Source: JAWKZG01 sp041396125 (GTDB lineage: Bacteria; Pseudomonadota; Gammaproteobacteria; Competibacterales; Competibacteraceae). From it: DNA of 64,000 nt. The notes beneath the pieces are model-generated. The model had not been told where the DNA came from, did not search any database, and saw nothing but the letters and a program-made list of their open reading frames with translations. Location of the stretch: contig JAWKZG010000011.1 in assembly GCA_041396125.1 (NCBI GenBank), positions 124,001-188,000 of the forward strand, given 5' to 3'. The position numbers and the translations under genes were made by a program. Of the stretch, positions 27,676-37,232 are shown piece by piece; the first letter of the stretch is position 1; the number at the start of each line of letters is the position of its first letter.

Positions 27676-28560
27676 ATGAGCATGACCATTACCACACTCG
27701 GACCCGGTGATTTTGCTGCCGAGATCCGCGGCATCCAGCTGGACCACACGCTTGACGATGATACATTCAGTACTATTCAGAACGCCATAGACCGTTATGC
27801 GGTACTGGTATTTCGTGATCAGATCCTGACCGATGCGCAGCAGGTTGCCTTCAGTGAGCGCTTCGGCCCGCTCGAAATCCCGCTGGCTTTTGATCAATAT
27901 GCCGGTGCCCATCCCAAAGTCACCCGACTGTCGAATGTCGGTGACGATGATCAGGTCATGCTGCCGGACAGCCACCACGCGACCTATCTGAAAGGCAATC
28001 AGCTATGGCATACCGACAGCTCCTTCAAACCGGCACCCGCCAAGTACTCCATCCTGCACGGGCGCGAAGTACCGCCCGAAGGTGGCAATACCGAGTTCGC
28101 CGACTGTCGCGCCGCCTGGGATGACTGGACGGCATCCAGTGACGGTGTGAGCCGCGATGAGCTGGAAGAGCTGATCTGCGAGCACAGCATTATCTGGTCG
28201 CGCAGTTTGATTATTGGCGACTTTTTTACCGACGAGGAAAAAGCCCGCATGCCGCCGGTGCATCAGCGCCTGATCCGCAGCCACCCCACGACCGGACGCA
28301 AAAGTATTTATGCCGGTTCGCATGCGTCACATGTACTGGGCTGGCCACTGGAAAAAGGCCGTCAGCTGATCCGCGAACTGAACGACTGGTGCACCCAGGC
28401 GCAATATTGTTACAGCCATCACTGGCAGCCCAATGATCTGCTGATGTGGGATAATCGCAGTGTGCTGCACCGGGGCATGTCCCATCCGCCACAGTACCGC
28501 CGGGTGATGCATCGAACCACCGTGCAGGGCATACACTCCAGCGTGGCGGAGCCGGCCTGA
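27676..28560 (+). CDS. TauD/TfdA family 2-oxoglutarate-dependent dioxygenase
   Basis: A 294-residue Fe(II)/2-oxoglutarate oxygenase. The iron ligands are the HxD in LWHTDSSFKP and the distal histidine in SVLHRGM; RRVMHRTTVQG carries the 2-oxoglutarate-binding arginine. The start ATG 27676 has an AGGAGGGGG site. The sequence resembles the TfdA/alpha-ketoglutarate branch more than taurine dioxygenase itself, but the substrate cannot be set from sequence. It stands alone between ldt and the HtrA-like gene. Confidence 0.9.
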   Translation: MSMTITTLGPGDFAAEIRGIQLDHTLDDDTFSTIQNAIDRYAVLVFRDQILTDAQQVAFSERFGPLEIPLAFDQYAGAHPKVTRLSNVGDDDQVMLPDSHHATYLKGNQLWHTDSSFKPAPAKYSILHGREVPPEGGNTEFADCRAAWDDWTASSDGVSRDELEELICEHSIIWSRSLIIGDFFTDEEKARMPPVHQRLIRSHPTTGRKSIYAGSHASHVLGWPLEKGRQLIRELNDWCTQAQYCYSHHWQPNDLLMWDNRSVLHRGMSHPPQYRRVMHRTTVQGIHSSVAEPA

Positions 28561-28678
28561 GCGGTTGCCCCTGGCAGCAATAACCCTGAGCGAATCCGGC
28601 CCTGATCACACTGAACCGCTGCAGCCATGCACGGTCAAATTAGTCGTTAACCCGTTCCCCAACGCTTTGGCATAGACG

Positions 28679-29704
28679 ATGTCATACTTCAAGAGCACCC
28701 TGTCCGCTTACGGTTTCTTTCTGCTGGCCGGATTTATTTGGCTGACACCAGTGTTGATGCCATCGGCGCTGGCACAACCACCGCTTGAACCGCAGCAGGT
28801 GCTGGCTGCGATTGTCAGCGTCCACGCCGAGGTCCCTGCAACCGCCCGCACCGCCGCTGCTCTCGGCACTGAACGCGACGGTTCCGGTGTCATCATTGAT
28901 CAGGATGGTCTGGTGCTGACCATTGGTTATCTGATCCTGGAAGCACTGACCGTGGATATTACTCTGGCTGACGGCCAGCGTATGCCGGCCCAGATCGTCG
29001 CCTATGATCACAACAGCGGTTTCGGCCTGCTGCGTGCCTCCCGACCGCTGACAAACAGGCCTGTCCCTTTGGGCGATCCTGCCACACTGCAAAACGGCGA
29101 TCCCATTCTCATTATCAGCCGCACACAACAGGAAAACATCACCCCGGCCCAGGTCATAATTCGCAAAACCTTTGCTGGTTCATGGGAATACCTGCTGGAC
29201 GACGCGATCTTTACCAGCCCGCCGCACCCGGATTTCAACGGTGCAGCCCTGATCGGCAAGCAGGGTGAACTGCTCGGCATCGGCTCATTGATACTGAACG
29301 ATGTGCTCGCTGACCAGCCTGCGGCTGCGGTTACACCGGGTAATATGTTCGTACCGGTTGATTTACTTCCGCCTGTGCTGCCCGAACTGCTGGCACAGGG
29401 CCGACGCAGCAAGGTACACCCCTGGCTCGGCTTATATACCCGCGAATACCGGGGTTATCTGTTTGTTGAACAGGTGTCGGAGAACGGACCGGCCGCCCAG
29501 GCTGGACTGACCCAGAATGATTTGATTGTTGCCGTCGCGCGCCAGCCGGTCAGCACACTCAGCGGTTTTCTACGGCAGGTCTGGGCGCTCGGCGATGCGG
29601 GTGTAACCGTGCCGTTGACGGTCTTGCGGGATGCACAATTGGTCGACCTCCAGATCACCAGTGGCGACCGCTACAACTGGCTGCAGCTGAATCCTGCCTT
29701 ATAG
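28679..29704 (+). CDS. HtrA/DegP-like PDZ protein lacking the catalytic triad
   Basis: A 341-residue secreted protein (signal peptide ending SALA, about residue 32) with the trypsin-like fold of HtrA proteases (GSGVIIDQDGLVLT) and a C-terminal PDZ domain (about 240-330, GYLFVEQVSENGPAAQAGL). The three catalytic positions are changed: the histidine after LT is in IGYLI (Y84), the aspartate position in NSGFGLLRA is glycine, and the serine motif GNSGG reads DFNGAA (N187). It should not be a protease; a chaperone, scaffold or regulatory role is an inference. No operon partner is clear. Confidence 0.85.
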   Translation: MSYFKSTLSAYGFFLLAGFIWLTPVLMPSALAQPPLEPQQVLAAIVSVHAEVPATARTAAALGTERDGSGVIIDQDGLVLTIGYLILEALTVDITLADGQRMPAQIVAYDHNSGFGLLRASRPLTNRPVPLGDPATLQNGDPILIISRTQQENITPAQVIIRKTFAGSWEYLLDDAIFTSPPHPDFNGAALIGKQGELLGIGSLILNDVLADQPAAAVTPGNMFVPVDLLPPVLPELLAQGRRSKVHPWLGLYTREYRGYLFVEQVSENGPAAQAGLTQNDLIVAVARQPVSTLSGFLRQVWALGDAGVTVPLTVLRDAQLVDLQITSGDRYNWLQLNPAL

Positions 29705-29794
29705 CGCTATACTGCGCAAAATACGCCAGGCGACGCGACCTGTCTGCCTGAGCGCACACCCAACTGATTTCATTAATGACATGCTTATACCCAG

Positions 29795-29823
29795 GCCAAT
29801 GCTGTCTTTAAAACAGCGTTGGC
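29795..29823 (+). promoter_or_regulatory. 11-bp stem hairpin upstream of the aminopeptidase gene
   Basis: GCCAATGCTGT and ACAGCGTTGGC pair with one G-T wobble around a 7-base A/T-rich loop. It ends 25 bases before the aminopeptidase ATG and just before its AGGAG site. No T-run follows, so a 5'-leader structure or operator is more likely than a terminator. Confidence 0.5.
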
Positions 29824-29848
29824 ATTCTGCTGACAGGAGTTAATCGCC

Positions 29849-31222
29849 ATGCACGATGGTTTACTGGAACAGCGCCCCGACGGCGCAGTACCACTGATAT
29901 TAATTGTTGAGAATGAATTTGAAACCTGGCTCGCCAGCCAGGATCAGGCCACCCAGCGCTGGGTCAACAGCTGTGGTTTCCAGGCCAAACCTGGCAGCAA
30001 CTGTTTAGTACCGAACGCCGACCACGCACTTGCCAGCGTGCTGCTGGGCATCCGTGCTGACGATATCTGGGCACTGGGCGCGCTGCCCGCAAGTTTACCG
30101 GCCGGGAGCTATTACCTGGCTTCCGAGCTGAAACCTGAAATGCTGGAGCGACTTGGGCTGGGTTGGGCGCTAGGTGCCTATCAGTTCAGCCGTTACAAGG
30201 AACGTCCGGCGCTGACTACCAGTCTGGCATTGCCGGCAAGCTGCGATCTGGCACATATCCGGCGCTTGGCTGCGGCAACAAGCCTGGTGCGTGATCTGAT
30301 CAACACGCCTGCCGAGGACATGATGCCGGAACACCTGGCCGCCGCTGCTGAGCAATTGGCGCAAAAATATGCTGCCGGCTTCGAACAGATTATAGGCGAC
30401 GAGCTGCTGGCCCGAAATTACCCCACGATTCACGCGGTTGGCCGCGCCAGCGCTCATCCGCCGCGCCTGCTGGATTTGCGCTGGGGCGATCCGGCTCATC
30501 CCAAACTGACTCTGGTCGGCAAAGGCGTGTGCTTTGACAGCGGTGGTCTGGATATCAAACCTGCCAGCGGTATGCGGCTGATGAAAAAAGACATGGGCGG
30601 CGCAGCGCATGTGCTGGGGCTGGCCCATGCCATCATGGATGCTGGCCTGCCGGTACGGCTTCGGGTGCTGGTACCGGCGGTTGAAAATGCAATTTCCGGC
30701 AATGCTTTCCGACCCGGCGATGTGATCCGCACGCGCCAGGGGCTGAGTGTTGAAATCGACAATACCGACGCCGAGGGACGGCTGGTGTTATGCGATGCAC
30801 TCAGCGAAGCGGCGACCGAATCGCCTGAGCTACTGATCGACTTCGCTACCCTGACCGGTGCCGCTCGGGTTGCTGTCGGCACCGATATGCCGGCCTATTT
30901 CTGTACCGACCGCCAGCTTGCCGCCAGCTTGCTGGAACAGGCCGAGCGGGAACAGGACCCGATCTGGCAATTGCCGCTGCACCAGCCCTACCGGGAATTG
31001 CTGGACAGTAAAATTGCCGATCTGGTTAATTCCTCCAGCGGCGGCTATGCCGGTGCGATCACCGCCGCCCTGTTTTTGCAGGAATTCGTGCCCGCCGGTC
31101 TGGCCTGGACACACTTCGATCTGATGGCCTGGAACACCCGCAGCCGCCCAGGCCGCCCCGAAGGTGGAGAAGCGATGGGCCTGCGGGCCGTCTACGCTTA
31201 TCTGCGCGACTGGCTGAGCTAA
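29849..31222 (+). CDS. M17 leucyl aminopeptidase family protein
   Basis: A 457-residue metallo-aminopeptidase. The di-zinc and catalytic residues are present in order: GKGVCFDSGGLDIKP, MKKDMGG and the signature NTDAEGRLVLCDAL. The N-terminal 150 residues are the usual divergent domain. It resembles PepA but is shorter than classical PepA (about 500), so the symbol is left blank. An AGGAG site precedes ATG 29849. Confidence 0.92.
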   Translation: MHDGLLEQRPDGAVPLILIVENEFETWLASQDQATQRWVNSCGFQAKPGSNCLVPNADHALASVLLGIRADDIWALGALPASLPAGSYYLASELKPEMLERLGLGWALGAYQFSRYKERPALTTSLALPASCDLAHIRRLAAATSLVRDLINTPAEDMMPEHLAAAAEQLAQKYAAGFEQIIGDELLARNYPTIHAVGRASAHPPRLLDLRWGDPAHPKLTLVGKGVCFDSGGLDIKPASGMRLMKKDMGGAAHVLGLAHAIMDAGLPVRLRVLVPAVENAISGNAFRPGDVIRTRQGLSVEIDNTDAEGRLVLCDALSEAATESPELLIDFATLTGAARVAVGTDMPAYFCTDRQLAASLLEQAEREQDPIWQLPLHQPYRELLDSKIADLVNSSSGGYAGAITAALFLQEFVPAGLAWTHFDLMAWNTRSRPGRPEGGEAMGLRAVYAYLRDWLS

Positions 31223-31223
31223 A

Positions 31224-33412
31224 CTACTGTTTGGTCTGGGTCACCGCAATAATGCCACTGCCGGTAGTACCGTTCCGGCCGCTGATTTTGGCAAAAAAGC
31301 GACCGATACCCAGATCGAGCACCAGCGCGCCCGCCGTGGTGTTATTCGGCAGCCGGCCAATAGTGGATTGTATCTCTGCGCCGTTGGCCGGGTCGTAGTT
31401 ATCATTACTGAGCGACAGATTCTGCACCGCATTATTCGCATCGAGAAACTGCCCGCTCAGTTCCAGCACCGGATCCAGCCCGTTATTGCCTTCAGCCAGA
31501 ATAACGTAGCGGCCGGCTTTTGTGGTCTGAAAACCCGCCGTCATACCGTTTGCATCGGCCAGCAGGCCATTGGTGGAAATATTGCGAATATGCGGCGATT
31601 CGCTGGCAATAGCCTGATTGACGGCGATCACTCCACTGCCTGTGGCACCATTCTGACCCCTGATTTTGGCATTATAGATACCCACACCCAGGTTCAGCAC
31701 TAATGCACTTGCTGTCGCAGCAGCTGGCGAACGGCTAATAACCTGCTGAATCTCAGCCTGATTGTCGGGATTCCAGTTATCATTGGATTGCGACAGATTC
31801 TGGACGGCGCCCGCCGCATCGAGGAATTGCCCGTTCAGTTCCAGCACTGGGTCCAGCCCGTTATTGCCCTCGGCCAGGATGACAAAACGACCGGGCGCTT
31901 CGACAATAAAACCGGCTGTCATACCGGTAGAATCAAGTTGGCCGTTGGTCGAAATATTCTGCAAATTGGTTACGTTACTACTGCCCGCACCCAGAAAGGT
32001 CTGTACCTGTGGGAAAGTCCGGTCAAAACGCCCGTAAACATCCGTAGCCGCCTGACTGGCGCAAGCTGACCCCCCGCCCAGCAGATTGCCAACAAAGCGA
32101 AAATCACCATTGCCAACATCGGTCCATATTCCCGAGCCGCTGCTGCCGCCCTCAGTAACCCCTTCAGTCCAGTTGACGCCGATGAAGGAACCATTATTGT
32201 CCGGGATAATATTGAAAAGGGTGGAGTCAGGTATATCTTCTCTGGCAAACAGGCCTGAGAAAGTGCCGAAGCTCATTTTTTGAGATCACCGGCCGGATGA
32301 TGAATACCAACTACTGCGCTATTCAGGGATAAAGCAGTAGCCACCCAGCCCGAAAACCCACCGGCGGGCGGTGCATTATTGAGTCGGATCAAGGTGAAGT
32401 CGGTATCTCGGCTGGTTGCCAGCAGTGTCCCGCCGCCTGTTGTATTGTTCACCGTTGTGGGATCAGCGCCACCGCAAACAGCACGCTCGAAAAACCAGTA
32501 CAGATCCAGGCTGGAGGCGGTTACCTGATCATCAAAGCAATGGTTTGCAGTCATAAAATAAGGAATTTGCGAATTCGGATCGCTATCGCTCAACAGTGTG
32601 CCACTGCAAAGCCCACTGCTGCCATTTCCGCTGGTCAGAATATATTTAGCCACACTGTTGACCACCACTTGCGGCACACTGCCTGCCTTGCAGGCGACAT
32701 CAATTTCGCAGCTCGTGGAGCTGCCAATCTGCGCCAGATTTTTGAGGCTGTCGTCCGTCAGAGTAGCCAAAAGGTGCGAAACCTGCGGCAGAAAAAAGTA
32801 TAACGCCTGGGTATCAGCTCCGGCGGGCAGATAAATTTCTACGGCAAGCGTGCTGCCCTCGATGGTCGGCGACCAATACAGTGCTTCACCGGCCGCGTCT
32901 TTATCGCGCAGCATCTCCTCCAAACCCACCGGTCCACGCACCTTGGATGGATCATCCGGCGAGAAAAAACGAAACTCGGTGCCCAGGGGTAATTGGTTTA
33001 GCGCAAATTGCACACGTAAGGCGGCTGCCGCTGGTGAGGTTATTGTAAAAGTGGCGGTCTGTCCGCCGTCGGCCAGACTGTGCCAGCTCAGGGAGGCGTA
33101 ATCAAAAGCCTGTTGATACGCAGCAGGCAGTGTCCGGCCGAATCCCACGTTGAGTATTTTGCTATTGCCACCACTGCGTGCGGCAAAAGCGGTCTGCTCG
33201 TCGGCGGAGACCGGTTCCAGCTCGATGTTAGGATAAACTGTCTGCGGGACAGCATTGCGCAGTTGCCGGCGCTGCTCGGTCAGCACCTTAGCGGTTGCAT
33301 CGCCATGATAAACTTCCGAGCCAACACTCAAAATGGGGGCCGCATCGGCAAGCGGCATTGCAAGGCTAAGTAAACATACTGCAAGCGGGCTATAACGTGA
33401 GGCTTTAATCAT
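31224..33412 (-). pseudogene. secreted lysyl-endopeptidase-like serine protease, frameshifted
   Basis: The 5' part (33412 to 32273) encodes a signal peptide (LSLAMPLADA), a propeptide and the trypsin-like N-lobe with catalytic histidine in TANHCF and aspartate in RDTDFTLI. It stops after GIHHPAGDLKK at a run of six A. The next frame (32276 to 31224) continues MSFGTFSG, the catalytic serine in EGGSSGSGIW, and two C-terminal repeats of about 115 residues. Seven A would restore one product of about 729 residues reading GDLKKMSFG, a typical lysyl endopeptidase junction. The lesion may be a homopolymer miscount, slippage or a real frameshift. Confidence 0.85.
31236..31965 (-). repeat. two C-terminal NISTNG repeat modules of the secreted protease
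   Basis: Two adjacent copies of about 115 residues (roughly 31965-31605 and 31590-31236) share NISTNG, GMTAGF, ILAEGNNGLDPVLEL, GQFLDA, SNDN and TGSG(V/I)IAV. The same kind of module recurs at the C-terminus of the broken secreted protein at 47,251-49,407. Probably beta-rich domains for surface placement or binding; function inferred only from position. Confidence 0.8.
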
Positions 33413-33688
33413 CGGTTATTCACCTTATTTTGTTTATGTATTTAAAATACAAACAAGACTGACTCACCGTTACGTGCCGCCAAGCTTGTGCTAAAACAGC
33501 CTGAGACTGTCAACATAAAACAAAAAAGCATATCGATAAATCAATAAATTAATATGCCACGCAAAACACCCATCGCTGACCCAAGCTACCCGGTCAGGAC
33601 TTACGCATCCTTATTAATTCGTTCTAACTGCGCTGCAATCCGCTACTCACAGCTAACTCAACGCAACACTATCAGCATGCAATAGCCT

Positions 33689-35008
33689 ATGGACTGGTCA
33701 CAGGTCTTACTTCTTATGCTCGGCCTGCTCTGCGGCCTGATGGCGCTGGGCCTGCCGGTAGCGTTTGCCTTTCTCGCTGTTAATTGCGTCGGTGCCTGGC
33801 TGTTTTTGGGCGGCGAGGCAGGCCTGATGCAACTGGTACGCAATTCACTGGCAGCGCTGGCGAATTTCTCGCTGGTGCCAATCCCTCTGTTTTTACTGAT
33901 GGGGGAGATCCTGTTTCATACTGGCGTGGCGTACAAAGCTATCGAGGCCGTCGACCGGCTGATCAACCGGGTACCGGGACGACTGGCTGTCGTGGCAGTG
34001 GCGGGCGGTACAGTGTTTTCCTCGCTGTCTGGCTCAACCATTGCCAATACCGCAGTGTTGGGCAGTTCCCTGCTACCGGATATGCTCAAGCGCGGTTATC
34101 ATCCTGGTCTGGCGATGGGACCGATCATGGCGGTCGGCGGTATCGCGATGCTGATTCCACCGTCGGCACTGGCGGTGCTGCTGGGCAGTCTGGCCGGTAT
34201 TTCAATTGCCAAGCTGTTGATCGCAGGCATCCTGCCGGGCATCCTGATGAGTATTCTATTTGTCGGTTATGTGATGCTCCGGGCCAAGCTCAATCCGGCC
34301 CTCGCGCCACCTGACGAGCCTATGCAGAATGCTAGCCTGGGCGCACGCCTGATACCATTTCTGATTTATGTCGTACCTCTGTTCGCCATTTTCATTGTGG
34401 TCGTGGGCAGTATTTTTCTGGGTCTGGCGACACCGACCGAATCCGCTGCACTCGGCTCGCTGGCAGCAGCACTGGCCGCTATCGCTTACGGTAAAGGGTC
34501 CTGCAAAGCCTTTGCGCAAGCCTTACGGGAAACCGCCAAGATCGCGGTGATGATTCTATTTATCATTGTGGCATCCGTCACTTTCGCCCAGATCCTGGCA
34601 TTTTCCGGTGCCACTGATGGACTTTTGCGCAGCATTCAGGCCATGCAACTGTCACCTTTTCTGCTGCTGCTGGCGATGCTGGGCATTTTGCTGCTGCTGG
34701 GCGCGTTCATGGATCAGGTCAGCATGCTGATGATCACACTGCCGTTTTATATTCCACTGGCGAATGCGCTGGGGCTGGATTTATTGTGGTTTGGCGTGCT
34801 GCTGCTGCTGGTGATGGAAATCAGTTTTACCACGCCGCCGTTCGGTTTGTTGCTGTATGTGATGAAAGGCGTTGCGCCGCCCGAGATCGGCATGGGCCAG
34901 ATCTATAAAGCCGCCCTGCCCTTTATCGCACTGGAAGTGATCGTCCTGGTGCTCTTGATTGTTATACCCGAACTGGCCACCTGGCTGCCGACCCTGATCC
35001 AGCGTTGA
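33689..35008 (+). CDS. TRAP transporter large permease subunit (DctM type)
   Basis: A 439-residue polytopic membrane protein with about 12 hydrophobic segments and DctM features (LFLLMGEILFHTGVAYKAI, FSSLSGSTIANTAVLGS, TPTESAALG, TTPPFGLLLYVMKG). TRAP systems need a periplasmic receptor (DctP) and usually a small membrane subunit (DctQ); neither is adjacent, and the 276 bases upstream hold no gene I can see. It heads a same-strand run of catabolic genes, so it may import their substrate, with partners encoded elsewhere. Confidence 0.9.
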   Translation: MDWSQVLLLMLGLLCGLMALGLPVAFAFLAVNCVGAWLFLGGEAGLMQLVRNSLAALANFSLVPIPLFLLMGEILFHTGVAYKAIEAVDRLINRVPGRLAVVAVAGGTVFSSLSGSTIANTAVLGSSLLPDMLKRGYHPGLAMGPIMAVGGIAMLIPPSALAVLLGSLAGISIAKLLIAGILPGILMSILFVGYVMLRAKLNPALAPPDEPMQNASLGARLIPFLIYVVPLFAIFIVVVGSIFLGLATPTESAALGSLAAALAAIAYGKGSCKAFAQALRETAKIAVMILFIIVASVTFAQILAFSGATDGLLRSIQAMQLSPFLLLLAMLGILLLLGAFMDQVSMLMITLPFYIPLANALGLDLLWFGVLLLLVMEISFTTPPFGLLLYVMKGVAPPEIGMGQIYKAALPFIALEVIVLVLLIVIPELATWLPTLIQR

Positions 35009-35098
35009 GCTGCCCGGCTTGCAAGCCGGCAAAACTTATGCACACTTGCACGAGTGTATTCTGCAATCATCTTAAAAAAACCCCAGAGGATTTCCCTA

Positions 35099-35509
35099 AT
35101 GTCTTCCGAACAATACAAAACCGGTCTTAAAATCCGCAAAGAAGTGCTGGGCAAGGACTACGTCGAAGCCGCTCTCGGCAAAGCTGATGAATTCAATCAT
35201 GACTTTCAGAATCTCGTCACCGAATACTGCTGGGGCGGGACCTGGGGTCGCGGCGTACTGAGCAAACAGCAGCGCAGCCTGAATAATCTCTGCATGCTGG
35301 CGGCACTGAATCGCCCGCACGAGTTCAAGCTGCATTTTCGCGGCGCGCTACGCAACGGCTGTGAGCTGGAAGTCCTGCGCGAGACCCTGCTGCAAATTGC
35401 CATTTATTGTGGCATCCCGGCCGGCATCGAAGCGTTTCGCATCGCCCGCGAAGTATTCAAGGAAGAAGGCATCGAAATCCCGCTGCAACCCATCGGTGAC
35501 GCCGAGTGA
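35099..35509 (+). CDS. carboxymuconolactone decarboxylase family protein
   Basis: A 136-residue protein starting at ATG 35099 (AGAGGA 9 bases upstream). It has EYCWGGTWGRGVLSKQQRSL, LAALNRPHEFKLHFRGALRN and LLQIAIYCGIPAGIEAFR, the PcaC-like pattern. PcaC acts on carboxymuconolactone in protocatechuate breakdown, but no other pca gene is near, so the substrate is open. The last codons overlap the GTG start of the next gene. Confidence 0.9.
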   Translation: MSSEQYKTGLKIRKEVLGKDYVEAALGKADEFNHDFQNLVTEYCWGGTWGRGVLSKQQRSLNNLCMLAALNRPHEFKLHFRGALRNGCELEVLRETLLQIAIYCGIPAGIEAFRIAREVFKEEGIEIPLQPIGDAE

Positions 35510-36372
35510 GTACGCACGATTACGGTTTTATCGGTCTGGGCAATATGGGCGCGCCGATGGCGGCGAATATCGCCCGAAACGGTTTTGCCTTAAGCGTTTA
35601 CGACAAAGCCGGTACGGCAGCGCGGGCACCGGCTGGCACGCTGGCGGTGGAGTCGCTGGCGCAGATCGGCCACTGCGAAAGCGTTTTTCTGAGCGTGCCG
35701 GACGGGCGTGTTTCACTGCAACTGGCGGCCGATCTGATCGCCCTGCCTGAACGCCGACTGCAGACCGTTATCGATCTGTCGACTACCGGACCAGCTGCCG
35801 CCAAACAAGCGCACCAGCTACTGGCCGACGCCGGTATCAACTATATCGATTGCCCGGTCAGCGGTGGTGTGGCGGGCGCGCAGGCAGGTACCATCACCGT
35901 CATCTGGGCCGGCCCGGCGGCTTTACTGGCACAGCACCGACCGGTACTGCAGGCCTTTTCCGGCAATATTTTTCATGTCGGTGAGCAGCCCGGTCAGGGT
36001 CAGGCCATGAAGCTGCTGAATAATTTTCTGTCCGCGACCGCACTGGCCGCCACCAGCGAGGCATTTGTCTACGGTTTGTCGCAAGGGCTGGATTTAAAAA
36101 GCATGATTGACGTGGTCAATGTGTCAACCGGGCGCAATACCGCCAGCGCGGATAAATTCCCCAAGCGTATTCTGACTGAGAGCTACGACGCCGGCTTTTA
36201 CTCGGCGCTAATGCGCAAAGATGTCGATTTATATCTGGACAGTGCTCAGCAGGCGCAAACGCCAGCGGCCGTGGGCGAGACTATTGCCGCGCTGTGGCAG
36301 CAGATGGACAGCGCCATGCCCGGCAGCGACATCACCGAAATCTTTAAACTACTGAACCGGAGAACATCATGA
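35506..36372 (+). CDS. NAD(P)-dependent oxidoreductase of the 3-hydroxyisobutyrate dehydrogenase family
   Basis: A 288-residue beta-hydroxyacid dehydrogenase. It has the Rossmann loop GFIGLGNMGAPMAANIARNG, the substrate motif DCPVSGGVAGAQAGT and the catalytic lysine in QAMKLLNNFL. The start is GTG 35506, overlapping the preceding stop by 4 bases; its own stop overlaps the next ATG in ATGA. This tight coupling puts it in one operon with the CMD and lactonase-like genes. Confidence 0.9.
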   Translation: MSTHDYGFIGLGNMGAPMAANIARNGFALSVYDKAGTAARAPAGTLAVESLAQIGHCESVFLSVPDGRVSLQLAADLIALPERRLQTVIDLSTTGPAAAKQAHQLLADAGINYIDCPVSGGVAGAQAGTITVIWAGPAALLAQHRPVLQAFSGNIFHVGEQPGQGQAMKLLNNFLSATALAATSEAFVYGLSQGLDLKSMIDVVNVSTGRNTASADKFPKRILTESYDAGFYSALMRKDVDLYLDSAQQAQTPAAVGETIAALWQQMDSAMPGSDITEIFKLLNRRTS

Positions 36373-37181
36373 GCCTGCCCGAATATGCTGTTTACGCCAT
36401 CCGCTATGGGCACAAAAACGACCGCAGCCGGCGCGAAAATTTTATCGTGCCGCCTGGCCCTCCCGACACCCACGATGGCCAGATGCCTATCGATTATTTT
36501 GTCTGGGCCATCGTGGGTGAAGGCCGCACAATAGTCGTTGATACCGGTTTCGATCATGCCGAAGCGGCCCGGCGCGGCCGCGAACTGACTCGCCTGCCAC
36601 GGGAAGGACTGGCTTTGCTGGGGATCGACTCACACGCGGTGGAAGATGTCATCATCACCCATTTACATTACGATCATGCTGGCACACTGAGTGATTTCCC
36701 GCAGGCAAAATTCCATATCCAGGATCTGGAAATGCAGTACACCACCGGCCGCTATATGCAGTATGAAGCCTTTCGCTATGCCTATACGGTCGATCATGTG
36801 ACCGCGCTGGTGCGCAAGCTGTACCAGGATCAGGTGGTGTTTCACGATGGCGACGAAGAAGTCTGGCCCGGTATCAGCGTGCACCATATCGGCGGCCATA
36901 CCATGGGTATCCAGGCGGTGCGGGTACATACCCGGCGCGGCTGGCTGGTACTGGCCTCGGACGCCAGCCATTTTTATGAGAATATGGAAGCACACGCCCC
37001 GTTTCCGATTGTGTATAACGTCGCCGATATGCTGGAAGGTCACGCCAAACTGCACCGTCTGGCCGATTCACAACAGCTTGTCATTCCTGGCCACGATCCG
37101 CAGGTCATGCAGCGCTACCCGGCCCCAAATAAAGAAATGGAAGGCATTGTGGTGCAACTGGATGCCGATCCGCTGCAATGA
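36369..37181 (+). CDS. metallo-beta-lactamase-fold hydrolase, AHL-lactonase-like
   Basis: A 270-residue metal hydrolase with the HxHxDH motif in ITHLHYDHAGT, later ligands in IGGHTMG and LASDASHFYEN, and IPGHDP near the end. The layout resembles N-acyl homoserine lactonases (AttM/AiiA type). Genomic context with ring-cleavage-type enzymes suggests it may open a lactone intermediate of a catabolic pathway rather than quench quorum signals; both are inferences. Confidence 0.85.
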   Translation: MSLPEYAVYAIRYGHKNDRSRRENFIVPPGPPDTHDGQMPIDYFVWAIVGEGRTIVVDTGFDHAEAARRGRELTRLPREGLALLGIDSHAVEDVIITHLHYDHAGTLSDFPQAKFHIQDLEMQYTTGRYMQYEAFRYAYTVDHVTALVRKLYQDQVVFHDGDEEVWPGISVHHIGGHTMGIQAVRVHTRRGWLVLASDASHFYENMEAHAPFPIVYNVADMLEGHAKLHRLADSQQLVIPGHDPQVMQRYPAPNKEMEGIVVQLDADPLQ

Positions 37182-37232
37182 TCTCACCTACCCGCCCCGA
37201 CCACCGGGGCGGACAAAACTAACGAGTAAACC

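Noticed and set aside
32273..32290. programmed -1 ribosomal frameshift as the main explanation for the protease split
   Set aside because: The A-run lacks a clear stimulatory structure and other single-base indels occur in this window, so an indel is more likely. Kept only as a possibility.
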